Source: Thinopyrum elongatum
Taxonomy: Eukaryota; Streptophyta; Magnoliopsida; Poales; Poaceae
Direction of reading: 5' to 3'
NCBI GenBank assembly: GCA_011799875.1
Contig: CM022302.1
Span: 182,954,942-183,018,941, forward strand
DNA length: 64,000 nt
A program made the position numbers and the translations under genes. Shown here one piece after another: positions 1 to 11,672 of this stretch. The stretch's first letter is position 1. Each line of letters begins with the position of its first letter. The notes under the pieces were generated by a model. It was not told the DNA's origin. It made no database searches and saw only the letters and a list, made by a program, of their open reading frames with translations.

Positions 1-1354
1 ATCAGCAATAGGATAGATTATGCCTGCTTCCAGAAGCTTTAGTATTTCATTTTCTTACCACTTCTTTCATTTTTTATTCAATCGTCGTTGATGATCAACA
101 ACTGGTTTAGTATCAGGTTCCATATTAATTTGTGCTGACATAGAGTGGGACTAATGCCCTTAAGATCATTCAGAGTATATCCAATAGATGCACGGTGCTT
201 CTTCAGAGTTTTCAATAATTTCTTTTCTTCACGCTCTGAATGATATTTTAGCAGGTGCAATATCATTCATAATTTCTTGATATAGAGTAAAAGGAATTGC
301 ACTCACACTAGCACCCAAATCACATAAGCCATGATAACAATGATCTCCTATTTTAACAGAAACAACAGGCATGCCAACAACAGGTCTATGTTTATCTTTT
401 TCATCGGGTTTAGCAATTCTAGCAGCTTCATCACAGAACTAAATAACATGCCCATCAATATTATCGACCAAGAGATGTTTAGGCATAGCAATAGTAGGTT
501 CAAATTTAATCTGTTCAGGGGGTGTAGGTGTTCTAGTATAACTCTTACGAACCACAGCTGAAGCTTTAGCATGTTCTTTTATCCTAACAGGGAAAGGTGG
601 TGTCTCAATATAAGCAGTAGGAATAACAGGATCAACATTATAAGTAATAGTTTCCTCTTCAGCTTTAATAGGTTCTACTATTTTTGCTTTAATGGGAGGA
701 TGATATTTAAACCACTTCTCCTTAGGGAGATCAACATGAGTAGCAAATGATTCACAGAAAGAAGCTACTATCTCAGAGTCAAGTCCATATTTAGTGCTAA
801 ATTCACGAAAATCATCGGTATCCATAAGAGATTTAACACAATCAAACTTAAAGTTTATACCTGACTCCTTACCCTTCATCGAGCTCCCAATCTTCAGGGT
901 TGCGTTTAATTATTTCCAAGAGATCCCATTTGAATTCAATAATTTTTTTCATAAAAGAGCCAGAACAAGAAGTATCGAGCATGGATTGATCATTACGAGA
1001 AAGTCAAGCATAAAAATTCTGAATAATAATTTCTCTTGGGAGCTCATGATTGGGGCATGAATATAACATTGACTTAAGCCTCCCCCAAGCTTGAGCGATA
1101 CTTTATCCTTCATGAGGCCAAAAATTATATATATAATTTCGATCACGATGAACCAGATGCATAGGATAAAACTTCTGATGAAATTCCAATTTCAATCGAT
1201 TGTAATTCCAAGTCCCAATATCATCGCATAGCCTATACCATGTCAATGCCTTCTCGTTCAAAGATAAAGGGAAGACCTTCTTCTTGACTACATACTCGGG
1301 CACACCTGCAAGCTTAAATAATCCACAAACTTCATCCACATAGATTAGGTGCAA
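1..1354 (-). pseudogene. E0 gag - protease - RT(N-term) polyprotein, broken
   Basis: Read right to left. The stretch 1354-1103 encodes a retrotransposon gag domain with the hallmark ALTWYRLCDDIGTWNYNRLK and a following KFYP. The gag C-terminal part lies at 879-439. The retropepsin follows at about 440-250, with the active-site block CDLGASVSAIP (Leu in place of the usual Thr of D-T-G). From about 230 to 1 comes the linker to reverse transcriptase (LKTLKKHRASIGYTLNDLKGISP) and the RT opening LLEAGIIYPIAD at the edge. Stops and frame changes, for example near 430, 900-1100 and 45-110, make it non-functional. In Ty3/Gypsy elements this polyprotein supplies capsid, protease and polymerase. Assignment to Gypsy is secure; the family name is not. 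Confidence 0.85.
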
Positions 1355-1593
1355 ATCAGGATGTAGCGTTCCATCTCATGCATAAGGATTAGCTAGCAGT
1401 TTCTCTATCATACCTGAAGGGATTTCATAATAAATATTTTCAGTAGGTTCAGTAGGTTGAGGGGCAACTCTTTTCTCTTTCGGTTGAGGTGAAGACACCC
1501 TGGACAAACCCCTCAAAGGATGATTTTCCATAGTGACAAGTGACAGCAAATTTCAACACGTAATATAAATGTTTCCTTACCAAAGGCGCTTCA

Positions 1594-1612
1594 CTCCCAG
1601 GCAACGGTGCCA
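1594..1612 (-). promoter_or_regulatory. E0 primer-binding site
   Basis: The minus strand reads TGGCACCGTTGCCTGGGAG about 11 nt inside the LTR end. It is a slightly mutated form of the TGGCGCCGTTGCCGGGGAG found in E2 and E3 and would pair with the 3' end of a priming tRNA. Confidence 0.75.
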
Positions 1613-1623
1613 GAAAATAATCT

Positions 1624-3125
1624 TGATGACCCACAAGTATAGGAGATCTATCGTAGTCCTTTCGATAAGTAAGAGTGTCGAACCCAACGAGGAGCAGAAG
1701 GAAATGACAAGCGGTTTTCATCAAGGTATTTTCTACAAGCACTGAAATTATCGGTAACAAGTAGTTTTGTGACAAGATAATTCGTAACGGGTAATAAGTA
1801 ACAAGTGTAACAAAGGTGTAGCAAGGTGGTCCAATCCTTTTTTTAGCAAAGGATAAGCCTGGAAGAACTCTTATATAAAGCAAAGCGCTCCCGAGGACAC
1901 ATGGGAATTGTTGTCAAGTTAGTTTTCATCATGCTCATATGATTCGCGTTCGTTACTTTGATAATTTGATATGTGGGTGGACCGGTGCTTGGGTGCTGTC
2001 CTTACTTGGACAAGCCTCCCACTTATGATTAACCCCTCTCGCAAGCATCCGCAACTACTAAAGAACAATTAAGATAAATCTAACCATAACATGAAACATG
2101 TGGATCTAAATCAGCCCCTTACGAAGCAACGCATAAACTAGGGTTTACGCTTTTGTCACTCTAGCCACCGATCATCTACTTATTACTTCCCAATGCCTTC
2201 CCCTAGGCCCAATTCATGGTGAAGTGTCATGTAGTTGACGTTCACATAACACCACTAGAGGAAAGACAACATACATCTCATCAAAATATCGAACGAATAC
2301 CAAATTCACATGATTACTTATAACAAGACTTCTCCCATGTCCTCAGAAACAAACATAACTACTCACAAAGCATATTCATGTTCAAGATCAGAGGGGTATT
2401 GAATATCATTAAGGATCTGAACATATCATCTTCCACCGAATAAACCAACTAGCATCAACTATGAGGAGTAATCAACACTACTAGCAACCCACATTTACCA
2501 ATCTGAGGTTTTGAGACAAAGATCGAATACAAGAGATGAAGTAGGGTTTGAGAGGAGATGGTCCTGGTGAAGATGTTGATGGAGATTGACCCCCTCTCGA
2601 TGAGACGATTGTTGGTGAAGACGATGGCTTCGATTTCCCCCTCCCGGAGGAAAGTTTCCCCGGCAGAACAGCTCCGCCGGAGCCCTAGATTGCTTCTGCC
2701 CAGGTTCCGCCTCGAGACTGCGGCGCTTCATCCCGAAAGCTTCCTAATGATTTTTCCAGGTAAAAACCCTTCATATAGCAGAAGATGGACACCGAAGACC
2801 TGTCAGGTGGCCCACAAGTCCTAGGGGTGCCCCCCCAGGCTTGTGGCCACCTGGTGGGTCCCCTCTTGTATTTTATTCGCCCAATAATTCTTATATATTC
2901 CAAAATAATTCTTCGTAAATTTTCAGGACTTTTAGAGTTGTGCAGAATAGGTCTCTCAGATTTGCTCCTTTCCGGTCCAGGATTCCAGCTGCCGGCATTC
3001 TCCCTCTTCATATAAATCTTGTAAAATAACTGAGAAAAGGCATAAGTATTATACCATAATGTGTAATAACAGCCCATAATGCAATAAATATCAACATAAA
3101 AGCATGATGCAAAATGGACGTATCA
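1624..3125 (-). repeat. E0 5' LTR
   Basis: About 1.5 kb. On the minus strand it starts TGATACGTCCATTTTGCATC at 3125 and ends GGGTCATCA at 1624 (or TCA at 1627), followed by the PBS. A candidate TATA-like AATATATAAG lies on the minus strand near 2891-2900. Short ORFs inside it have no coding character. Confidence 0.8.
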
Positions 3126-3181
3126 ACAAGCACTACAAAGTCTATCCTTGTCAAATATAACATCTTTAACACCAACATAAC

Positions 3182-4247
3182 CTAACCTTCTATGCCCCAT
3201 CCTTTAGAAGATTTAGCAATTAAACAAGTACGAGGTTGGGCTTTCTTAGTGAAATTAACAATATATAGATCACCTCTTCGAATGTCGGTAAAGACCATAT
3301 TATGATTATCTCTATGAAACACTTGGCAATCTACTTCGGTAAACAAGACATTGAAACGAAAGTCGACTAGTCTAGATACGGAAAGAAGATTGTAACCAAG
3401 AGATTCAACGAGCATAACATTTTGAATAGAGCTATCATTGGATATGGCCACCTTACCAAGGCCAAGTACCTTACCTTGGAGTTGTCTCCAAAAGTTACAT
3501 ACTTGCATGGACCATCATTTTTGGCAAGCTCACGGAACATGTCTTTATCTCCTGTCATGTGATTGGTACATCCACTATCAAGAATCCACTCTTTTCCTTC
3601 GGGTATGTAATTTTGAAGATTCACCATGAGACTAAGATTTCTCATAGTCTCCTCATAGTCAATATCACTTTCTTCGTCTTCATCATAATAATCGTGCTCA
3701 ACGTCATCATCATCATGTATATGATCATCACCTAGATCAAGTGATTCGTTAGATTTATGAACATGATAATGTTCAAGTTTATGAATTCTAATTGTCTCCG
3801 AGATGTTGCTACTAATGTATCCAACATCACCCTTGGCACTCATAAGATCACGGAGCTCAAATAGGCATTCATCAAACTTGGGATCACTAGGCTTCATCTT
3901 ATGAAAAGCAATGGACTTTTGAAGAATTTCATTCAGATTTTTCAAAGAGTAATTTGGAAAGCATTCCTTAAGATAATTCCATATAGTATATGCGCATTCA
4001 AAGGTTGGAAAGCAAATAAGCACATTTCTAGGTAATCCTCTAATAATAAGATTGATAGTCCTAAGATTTTGAACCATGTCAAGATACTTATCGGGGGTAG
4101 GATGCAAAGGGTCAATGGGAGGCACATAAGGGCTAATGATATACTTGTTCAAATATATTCATTGAAAATCTCAAGCATCTCATTTTTCCAAGAACCAGAA
4201 AACTCCCCATCAAGAATAGGCACTCTATGTCTAAGACTCTCGAACAT
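3182..4247 (-). pseudogene. Copia-A gag - protease - GAG-pre-integrase, frameshifted
   Basis: Minus strand. A start at 4247 opens MFESLRHRVPILDGEFSG, followed after a frameshift near 4150 by a UBN2/gag-type domain (YTIWNYLKECFPNYSLKNLN, then an Asp/Glu-rich linker HDDDDVEHDYYDEDEESDID). The Copia protease motif WILDSGCTNHMTGDKDMF lies near 3590-3530. After a second shift near 3500 the GAG-pre-integrase-like segment (ESLGYNLLSVSRLVDFRFNV) runs to about 3190. Integrase, reverse transcriptase and RNase H are missing because E0 interrupts. The zinc knuckle is not seen in the preserved part. The gag-protease order and the DSGCTNHM motif are diagnostic of Copia. Confidence 0.8.
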
Positions 4248-4300
4248 AGACTCATCCTTCTTCCTCCAATGGTGATTAAACCAAAGCAATGGAGACCAAT

Positions 4301-4312
4301 GCCCTGATACCA
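4301..4312 (-). promoter_or_regulatory. Copia-A primer-binding site
   Basis: The minus strand reads TGGTATCAGGGC two bases after the LTR. It matches the initiator-methionine tRNA type of plant Copia elements (TGGTATCAGAGC) with one change. Confidence 0.85.
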
Positions 4313-5120
4313 ATTGAAAGGATCAAGAAGAGGGGTCTAGAGGGGGGTGATTAGACCCTTAACAAGCAAAAGTGGTAGTTTTTTAGTTTCTTCAAGTTAA
4401 GGTGAAGTTTAGCACATATTAAAGGGCATCCAATTCATCTCAAGCAAGCATGACAAGAGTATAGGCAGTGGAAAGAGTAAAGCATGCAATTTGCAAGAAT
4501 GTAAAGGGATGGGATTGGAGTGTGCAAACTCAATGGAGACGCGGAGAATTTTTGGCGTGGTTCCGATAGGTGGTGCTATCGTACATCCACATTGATAGAT
4601 ACTTCAACCCACGAAGGATAACGGTTGCGCGGGTCCACAGAGGGCTCCACCCACGAAGGGTCCACGAAGAAGCAACCTTGTCTATCCCACTATGGCCATC
4701 ACCCATGAAGGACTTGCCTCACTCGGGTAGATCTTCATGAAGTAGGCGATCTCCTTGCCCTTACAAACTTCTTGGTTCAACTCCACATCACGACGGAGGC
4801 TCCCAAGCGACACCTAACCAATCTAGGAGACACCACTCTCCAAAAGGTAATAGATGGTGTGTTGATGATGAACTCCTTGCTCTTGTGCTTCAAATGATAG
4901 TCTCCCCAACACTCAACTCTCTCACACAGATTTGGATATGGTGGAAAGATGATTTGAGTGGAAAGCAACTTGGGGAAGGCTTGAAATCAAGATTCTTGTG
5001 GTAGGATTGGAATATCTTGATCTCAACACATGAGTAGGTGGTTCTCTCTCAGAAAAAGAATGGTGGAAGTGTAGGCATGTTCTGATGGCTATCTTCAATG
5101 AGAGGAAGGGGGTGGAGGGG

Positions 5121-5128
5121 TATATATA
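5121..5128 (-). promoter_or_regulatory. Copia-A LTR TATA box
   Basis: TATATATA on the minus strand, inside the LTR, just downstream of the dyad array. Confidence 0.5.
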
Positions 5129-5164
5129 GCCTCCACACAAAATCCAACCGTTACACACTTTTGA

Positions 5165-5540
5165 CCCATCTCGGTGGCGCCAAATAGAAAACTCGGTGGC
5201 ACCGATCTGTACAAAAATATGAACATTAGGAATCTCGATGGGACTAACGGGAACAACTCGGTGGTACCGATGTGCTAGGACTTAGGGCAAACTTCATCTC
5301 AGTGGCATCGGTTGCATCATCTCGGTGGGACTAAAGTGAATGCAATGAGCAACATAGAATTAGTCAAGCCAACTCTGTGGGACCGATTGGAACATATCGG
5401 TGGGACCGAAGTGAATGCAACAAGTCATAGAGCGCTGGCAAGGCCATCTCGGTGACCGAATCATTAGGGTTTTGGCAGTGGCTATGTCAAGATGAACTCG
5501 GTGGCTCCGGATAGGAAATACCGGTGGGGCCGAGTTGGGA
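5165..5540 (-). repeat. Array of CTCGGTGGNACCGA-like dyads in the Copia-A U3
   Basis: About eleven degenerate copies at roughly 20-45 bp spacing. Near-perfect ones read CTCGGTGGCACCGAT, CTCGGTGGTACCGAT and ATCGGTGGGACCGAA; others keep one half only. The core CGGT-NNN-ACCG is an inverted repeat. The array ends about 40 bp upstream of the TATA box. Confidence 0.75.
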
Positions 5541-5880
5541 ATTAGGTTTTGGACATATTTGGATAGAGAAGTGGCTGAGGGTTTTGGAGCAATATCACTA
5601 AGCACTTGAGCAACAAGATCATTAAGCAACACCTCATCCCCTTTTAATAGTATTGGCTTTCCTATGGACTCAATGTGATCTTGGATCAATTAAACAAAAA
5701 TGTAGAGTCTTGAGCTTCTGCCAATCCTTGTCCTTAGTATTATGAAGGGGTTCCACATCCTCTTGTGCTTGCCACTCCATTGTTGAACTTATCTGAAATA
5801 TACTAGATAAAACTATTAGTCCAACAAAAGATATGTTGACATTAATTACCAAAATCACCCAGGGAGCACTTGTGCTTTCA

Positions 5881-6192
5881 TGCATGCATGTGGATCATGT
5901 AGAGAATATGTTATGTGATAGCTATATTGTTGAATTTGAATATGATCCCACATGTAATTATTATGAGAGAGGAAAATATTGTTGTAGAAATTTTCATGTT
6001 ACTAAATTACCTCTCATTATGTTGAGATTGTCAATGTCTTATTCCTCTCCTTTGCATATGCTAGATGTTTCTTGTCTTGATAATTTGTTTGCTTATAAAA
6101 TTCCTATGCATAGGAAGTATGCTGGACTTAAATTTGTTTTTCACATGCTACATGATGCACTCTTCGTGTTTCAGTTACTATCTTTCATGTGA
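5881..6192 (+). pseudogene. E1 copy of the shared lineage ORF, C-terminal fragment
   Basis: About 103 codons ending at 6190-6192. It keeps the signature blocks of the lineage: CDSYIV, NYYERG, KIPMHRK, HMLHDAL and the final FQLLSFM. The N-terminal part was separated by the Copia-A insertion. No match to gag, pol or any domain I know. Homology with E2 (12330-12623), E3 (20736-21138) and E4 (51330-51629) is evident by eye. Confidence 0.7.
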
Positions 6193-6897
6193 GCATCATT
6201 GAAATCTCAAACCTATCTTAATGGCTATAAAGAAAGAGCTTGTTGGGAGACAACCCAATAGTTATTTTTTTGTTTTCCTGTGTCTGCACAATTATGCTAC
6301 TGTTATGATTGTGTTTTAGTGTTCTAATTAGTGTTTGTGCCAAGCAAAGCCTTTGGGATGATTTGAGTGATAGTTGCTTTGATTTTGTGCATTAACAGAA
6401 ACTTTTGCATCTAGTAGTAGAATTGTTAAAATTTGCCGGGGCCTGATAAAATTCTGAATTTTTTACACATGATTGATATACATATTGCCCATGTTTTCCT
6501 AACTTTTCAGAAATTTTGGAGCTATAGAAGTATGGTCAATGTTCAGATTGCTGCAGACTATTCTGTTTTTGATAGATTCTATTTTTGATGCATTGTTTTG
6601 CTTGTTTTGATGAAACTATGGATTGTATCGGGGGGTATAAGCCATGGAGAAGTTAGAATACAGTAGCTATAATGTAAAAATAAAATATGAATGGGTTTGC
6701 AACAGTACTTAAAGCAGTGATTTGCTTTATTATACTAATGGATCTCACGAGGTTTTGTTGAGTTTACTGTGATTGAAGTTTTCAAGTTTTGGGTGAGATC
6801 ACAATGGATGAAGGAATAAGGAGTGGCAAGAGCCTAAGCTTGGGGATGCCCGAGGCACTCCCAGGTAATATTCAAGGACTCCCAAGCAACTAAGCTT

Positions 6898-6921
6898 GGG
6901 GATGCCCCGAAAGGCATCCCC
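6898..6921 (+). other. E1 copy of conserved 3' stem-loop GGGGATGCC/GGCATCCCC
   Basis: Perfect 9-bp stem (6898-6906 with 6913-6921) and 6-nt loop CCGAAA. The same position in E2 (twice) and E3 holds the same stem with a variable loop. An upstream direct copy of TAAGCTTGGGGATGCC lies about 57 bp earlier. Confidence 0.7.
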
Positions 6922-7117
6922 TCTTTCTTCTAACGACCATCGCTAATTTTACTTGGAGCTATATTTTTATTCGTCACCTATCATGAGTTTTGCTTGGAGC
7001 GTCTTGTACTATATGAGTCTTTGCTTTGTTTGCTTTTTAGTTTGTCACAATCATCCTTGCTGAACACACTTGTTTGAGAGAACCACACGCATAGCATGAT
7101 TTGCTAGAATACTCTAT

Positions 7118-7290
7118 GTGCTTCACTTAATTTTTTTAGCTAGGCAGTTGCTCCAGTACTTCACTTATACCTTTTTGAGCACGATGGTGGTTATATTTTA
7201 AAGAAATATACTCTCATGCTTCACTTATATATTTTTGAGAGTTAATCAAATTTTGAAGAAAATTTGCACTCTCATGCTTCACTTATATCT
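7118..7290 (+). repeat. E1 array of TGCTTCACTTATATCTTTTTGAG
   Basis: Four degenerate copies, near 7120, 7160, 7219 and 7275, at about 40-60 bp spacing. Equivalent arrays occur in E2 (14286-14360), E3 (19560-19760, minus) and E4 (61190-61320). Confidence 0.7.
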
Positions 7291-8627
7291 TTTTGAGAGT
7301 TGATAATAGTAATGGTAATTTGGACAAGATATGAATTTGGTCCCAATATGATGAATATCCAAGAGGGATATAATAAAAAAAATCATATAGATCATTGGAT
7401 GTGATAAGCTTGATTCCTTGCAATAGTTGTGCGATATGAAGATGACAATATGTGAGTTATGCTAGTGAGTAATTGTGCTTTCGTAAGAATATTAGTGTTA
7501 AGGTTTGTGATTCCCTATGCATGCACGTAAAGTCAATAATTATGCAACAAAGTTACATCCTACTTATGGTGCATTATTCAGTGTTAATTATGTTCAATGC
7601 GCGTTTATGACCATTTTCATTTTTTGGTTGGTTGCTTCTCAATCTATTTGCTAGCCTTCACTTGTACTAAGCGGGAATGCTTCTTGTGCATCCAAATCCT
7701 TAAACCCAAAGTTGTGCCAAATGAGTCCACCACACCTACCTATATGTAGTATTTCCATGTTGTTCTAAGTAAATTAGCATGTGCAACTCTAATTTTTCAA
7801 AATGAATTTCCATTTTGTGTGCCCATACCGCTCATGAAGCGGCAGGGGGTGGCCAATATTTTCCATGCTAGGTATTTTATTCTCACCATGAGTGTTTATT
7901 CACTTGTCATTGCACGAGAGTGTGTCAGGTAATAGGGATGCCCATTCCTGAAATGAAAAAAAAATGATGATAATAATAAATTCCTTGGAAAGTGTTGGTA
8001 TGGAAGGCACCCATGGATACGGCTAGCCATGGATTGTAAAAGAATGGTGTAAAGGAAATAAACTTTACTTTCTGTTTGGGAACCGCCTATGATTTGTCTA
8101 GCATGGAAGATATTGGGAATTCTCGGTCGTTTTCGTTGACAGGAAAAGTATGCCTCTCAAAATACTTTTATCTCTAATTTAAGCTCTGAGCTCTGGCACC
8201 TCTGCAAATCTCTGCTTCCCTCTGCAAAGGGCCTATCTATTTACTTTTATGCAATTTTATTTTCATTTTGAGTCTCCATCTTCTCTTACAAAGCACCAAC
8301 TAGGGAACACTATCGTCATACTTGTGTATTGGATGCAGCTAATATTTGAGTAGGTTTCATGAATGGATCAATGACTGAGCATAATGGGCTAGGGATAACT
8401 TTCTCTAGTGTTGATATTTTGAAAGACATAGTTGCTTCTTGGTACACTTGAGTATTGATGTTTTCATGTTAAATTATAGACTATTGCTTTGAATCACTCA
8501 AGTATAAACATCCATGCTACAAAGGAAAAGATTATATGATGAATGTGATAGGTAGCATTCCACATCAAAAATTCTGTTTTTGTCATTTACCTACTCGAGG
8601 AAGAGCAGGAATTAAGCTTGGGGATGC

Positions 8628-8700
8628 TACCCCTAAACCCATCCCGCAAATTGCAGGATGGGTTTACAGGATCTATTTCGCCCGACACTGCGTGGTACCA
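8628..8700. other. Left half of the E3 target (old repeat)
   Basis: This 73-bp piece continues, across E3, into 44462 onward. It resembles the start of the second copy of a tandem duplication at 44680 (GGGTTTACGGGATCTGTTCC versus GGGTTTACAGGATCTATTTC). Its last five bases, TACCA (8696-8700), are the left target-site duplication of E3. Confidence 0.65.
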
Positions 8701-9935
8701 TGATAACCCACAAGTATAGGGGATCAATTGTAGCCTTTCTCGATAAGTAAGAGTGTCAAACCCAACGAGGAGCTAAAGGTAGAACAATTCCCCCAAGTTT
8801 TATCGACCACCGATACAACTCTATGCACACTTAACGTTTGCTTTATCTAGAACAAGTATGAAACTAGAAGTACTTTGTAGGTGTAAAGGGATAAGTTTAC
8901 AAGATAACAAAGAGCGTGTAAATAAAAGTTAGGGGCTGTTTAGATAAAGAAACAATTAAGTTAGTTTTAGTAGAGAGTTTTTTATCACAAGAAAGTTATT
9001 TGTCCCTAGGTAATCGATAACTAGACCGGTAATCATTATTGCAATTTTATATGAGGGAGAGGCATGATCTAACATACTTTCTCTACTTGGATCATACGCA
9101 CTTATGATTGGAACCCTAGAAAGCATCCGCAACTACCAAACATCATTAAGGTAAAACCCAACCATAGCATTAAGTATCAAGTCCTCTTTACTCCCATACG
9201 CAACAACCCACTTACTCGGGTCTGTGCTTTCGTCACTCACGCCACCCACCATAAGTGAATCATTAACATATTGCAACACCCTACAGTGGGGATCCCTCAC
9301 GCTTGCGCGTCACGGAGAGCACCATATGACAGCACCAATAATAAAACATACAACTCAAACAATTATGATCATCAATCAACCCATAGGACAAAACGGATCT
9401 ACTCAAACATCATAGGATAGCCATACATCATTGGGAAATAATATATAGCATTGAGCACCATGTTTAAGTAGAGATAACAGCAGGGAGAAGAGGTGTTACA
9501 CCGCTGCATAGAGGGGGGGGAGAGTTGGTGATGACGGCGGTGAAGTTGTTGGTGTAGATCGCCGTCACGATGATGGCCCCGGCGGCGTTCCGGCGCCACC
9601 GAGAGAGAGGCGGAGAGAGCCCCCCTCCTTCTTATTCTTCCTTGACCTCCCCCAAGATGGGAGGAGGGTTTCCCCTCTGGTCCATGGCCTCCATGGCGGC
9701 AGAGGGGCGGGAGCCCCTCCGAGATTAGATCTATCTCTATGTTTCTCATCTGTTTCGCGTTCCCGTTTTCTGGCCTTTCACTGTTTCTTAAATTCCTGGA
9801 GATCCATAACTCCGATTGGGCGGAAATTTTAACATGATTTTCTTCCGGATATTATCTTTCTTGCAGACGAAGAAGGGCACCAACCGCCTTACGGGGTGGC
9901 CACAAGCCTGCCAGGCGTGCCCAGGGTAGGGCGGC
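8701..9935 (-). repeat. E3 3' LTR, distal segment
   Basis: Minus-strand LTR ending GTGGGTTATCA at 8701. Collinear with 30806-31510 and 43668-44160 of the E3 5' LTR, which proves the pairing. Split from its proximal segment (17502-17782) by E2. The GC-rich ORF-like frames here have no recognisable product. Confidence 0.88.
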
Positions 9936-11547
9936 TGATACGTCTCCAATGTATCTATAATTTATGAAGTATTCATGCCATGTTTACAACAATTTTATAT
10001 GGTTTTCGTATGATTTGAATGGAACTAACCCGGACTGACGTTGTTTTCAGTAGAACTACCGTGGTGTTGTTTTTTGTGCAGAAATGAAAGTTCACCAAAT
10101 GCAACGAAACTTTTTGACTTTTTTTTGGAACAAAAGAGGCACTAGAAGCTTCATGGGGGGGGGGGCAGAAGGTGAAGGAGGTGAGCACAACCCACCAGGG
10201 TACGCCATGGGCCTTGCCCGTGTGTAGGTGGGTTGTGGTCACCTCGAGGCCCATCTTCGCGTGAAACCAACGCCAAAATACTATAAATATAGAAACCCCT
10301 AGAAATAACCCTAGATCGAAAGTTCCGCCGCCGCAAGCCTCTGTAGCCATGAGAAACCAATCTAGACCCTGTTCCAGCACCCTGCCGGAGGGGGAAATTA
10401 TCACCGGTGGCCATCTTCATCATCCCGGCGGCCACCATGATGAGGAGGGAGTAGTCCATCCACGGGGCTGAGGTTTTGTACCAGTAGCTATGTGTTTAAT
10501 CTCTCTCTCTTGTGTTGTTGAGTTGGCACGATCTTGATGTATCGTGAGCTTTGTTAATATAGTTGGATCATATGGTGTTTCTCCCTCTCTACCTTGTTGT
10601 GATGAATTGAGTTTTCCCTTTGAAATTTTGTTTTTATCGAATTGAATACTTTTATGGATTTGAGAGCACTTGATGTATGCCTTGCTATGAATACCCGTGG
10701 TGACAATGGGGTATCATATTGATTCACTTGATATATGTTTTGGCACTCAACTCGCAGATTCCCGAGGTGACATTGGGGTAATCTATGCATAGGGGTTGAT
10801 GCACATTTTCGTCCTTGTTTCTTCGGTAGAAATCTTGGGGCACTCTTTGAGGTTCTTTGTGTTGGATTGAGTATATGAATCTGAAATTGTTTGATGCATC
10901 TCGTATAATCAACTCACGGATACTCGTGGTGACATTGGAGTATCTAGGTGATATTAGAGTTGGTTGATGTGTATCATATGGTGTTATTTTAGTACGAACT
11001 CTTCGATAGATCGATCGGAAAGAAGAACTTTGAGGTGGTTTCGTACCCTACAAACAATTTCTTCTTATGTTCTCCGCTAGATAAGAACTTTGGAGTGATT
11101 CTTCATCGCACGTTGAGGGATGGCTATATGATCCAATTATATTAGCATTGTTGAGATATTGCACTAGCAAAAGTACGGACCCTAGGCCTCATTTTCAAGC
11201 ATTTCAATACCGTCTGTGCTCTGGTTTATCAATTGCTACCTTGCTATTTTTTATTGTTCCTATTACAAAAGTCAATATCTACTATCATTACTACGCTTGT
11301 ATCATCATCTCTTTGCCGAACTAGTGCACCTATACAAATTACCATTGTATTTGGTGTGTTGGGGACATAAGAGACTCTTTGTTATTTGGTTTCAGGGTTG
11401 TTTGAGAGAGATCATCTTCATCCTACGCTCCCACGGATTGATAAACCTTAGGTCATCCACTTGAGGGAAATTTGCTACTGTCCTACAAAACTCTACGCTT
11501 GGAGGCCCAACACGAGTCTACAAGAACAAGTTGTGTAGCAGACATCA
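9936..11547 (+). repeat. E2 5' LTR
   Basis: 1612 bp, TGATACGTCTCC to GACATCA. The TATA box TATAAATA lies at 10282-10289. It lacks the roughly 57-bp duplication present in the 3' LTR at about 16925-16980. Confidence 0.88.
10282..10289 (+). promoter_or_regulatory. E2 5' LTR TATA box
   Basis: TATAAATA; the matching site in the 3' LTR is 16172-16179. Confidence 0.6.
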
Positions 11548-11557
11548 AGCTCTTTTC

Positions 11558-11576
11558 TGGCGCCGTTGCCGGGGAG
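11558..11576 (+). promoter_or_regulatory. E2 primer-binding site
   Basis: TGGCGCCGTTGCCGGGGAG, 10 nt after the LTR. Identical to the E3 site. Confidence 0.85.
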
Positions 11577-11672
11577 GTGAGTGCTTGAAGGTATATCTTT
11601 AGATCTTGAAATTGAATCTTTTTGTTTCTTGTTTTATCACTAGTTTGGTTTATAAAAGAAAACTACAAAAAA

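Larger units (their letters stand above)
1..3125 (-). mobile_element. E0: autonomous-type Gypsy LTR retrotransposon, 5' half
   Basis: On the minus strand the order is 5' LTR (3125 to 1624), PBS (1612-1594), gag, aspartic protease and the beginning of reverse transcriptase at the window edge; the rest lies to the left. The LTR starts TGATACGTCC and ends GTCATCA. The first five bases beyond the LTR, ACAAG at 3126-3130, are the expected target-site copy, but its partner is outside the window. The element sits inside Copia-A, so it is younger than Copia-A. It shares the PBS type of E2, E3 and E4, which makes this kind of element a plausible protein donor for them (inference). Confidence 0.85.
3126..5880 (-). 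mobile_element. Copia-A: 5' part of a Copia retrotransposon
   Basis: On the minus strand a 1566-bp LTR (5880 to 4315) is followed by a methionine-tRNA-type PBS and gag-protease-pre-integrase coding sequence. Everything downstream is lost at 3126, where E0 inserted. Copia-A itself interrupts E1 at 5880/5881; the sequence resumes inside the E1 ORF. TGCAT at 5881-5885 is the expected target-site copy. Confidence 0.82.
4315..5880 (-). repeat. Copia-A 5' LTR
   Basis: 1566 bp with a 6-bp terminal inverted repeat, TGAAAG at 5880 and CTTTCA at 4315 (minus strand). It contains a TATA box (5121-5128) and, upstream of it in the sense of transcription, an unusual array of CGGT-N3-ACCG-like dyads (5165-5540). 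The region downstream of TATA (5120-4315) is the R/U5 part; no gene is visible in it. Confidence 0.85.
5881..8627 (+). mobile_element. E1: 3' internal part of a single-ORF LTR element
   Basis: Plus-strand relative of E2 and E4. It opens in the middle of the shared ORF (cut by Copia-A), then has the post-ORF stem-loop (6243-6258), a long non-coding 3' region with the GGGGATGCC stem-loop (6898-6921), the TGCTTCACTTATAT repeat array (7118-7290), and finally the polypurine block TAAGCTTGGGGATGC at 8613-8627. The LTR that should start right after 8627 is absent; unrelated sequence (8628-8700) follows. Apart from the ORF fragment no gene is visible in 6193-8627. Confidence 0.75.

Noticed and set aside
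8701..9935. This LTR as the missing 3' LTR of E1
   Set aside because: It lies in the opposite orientation, continues at 17502-17782 and pairs with 30806-44456 through the TACCA duplication.
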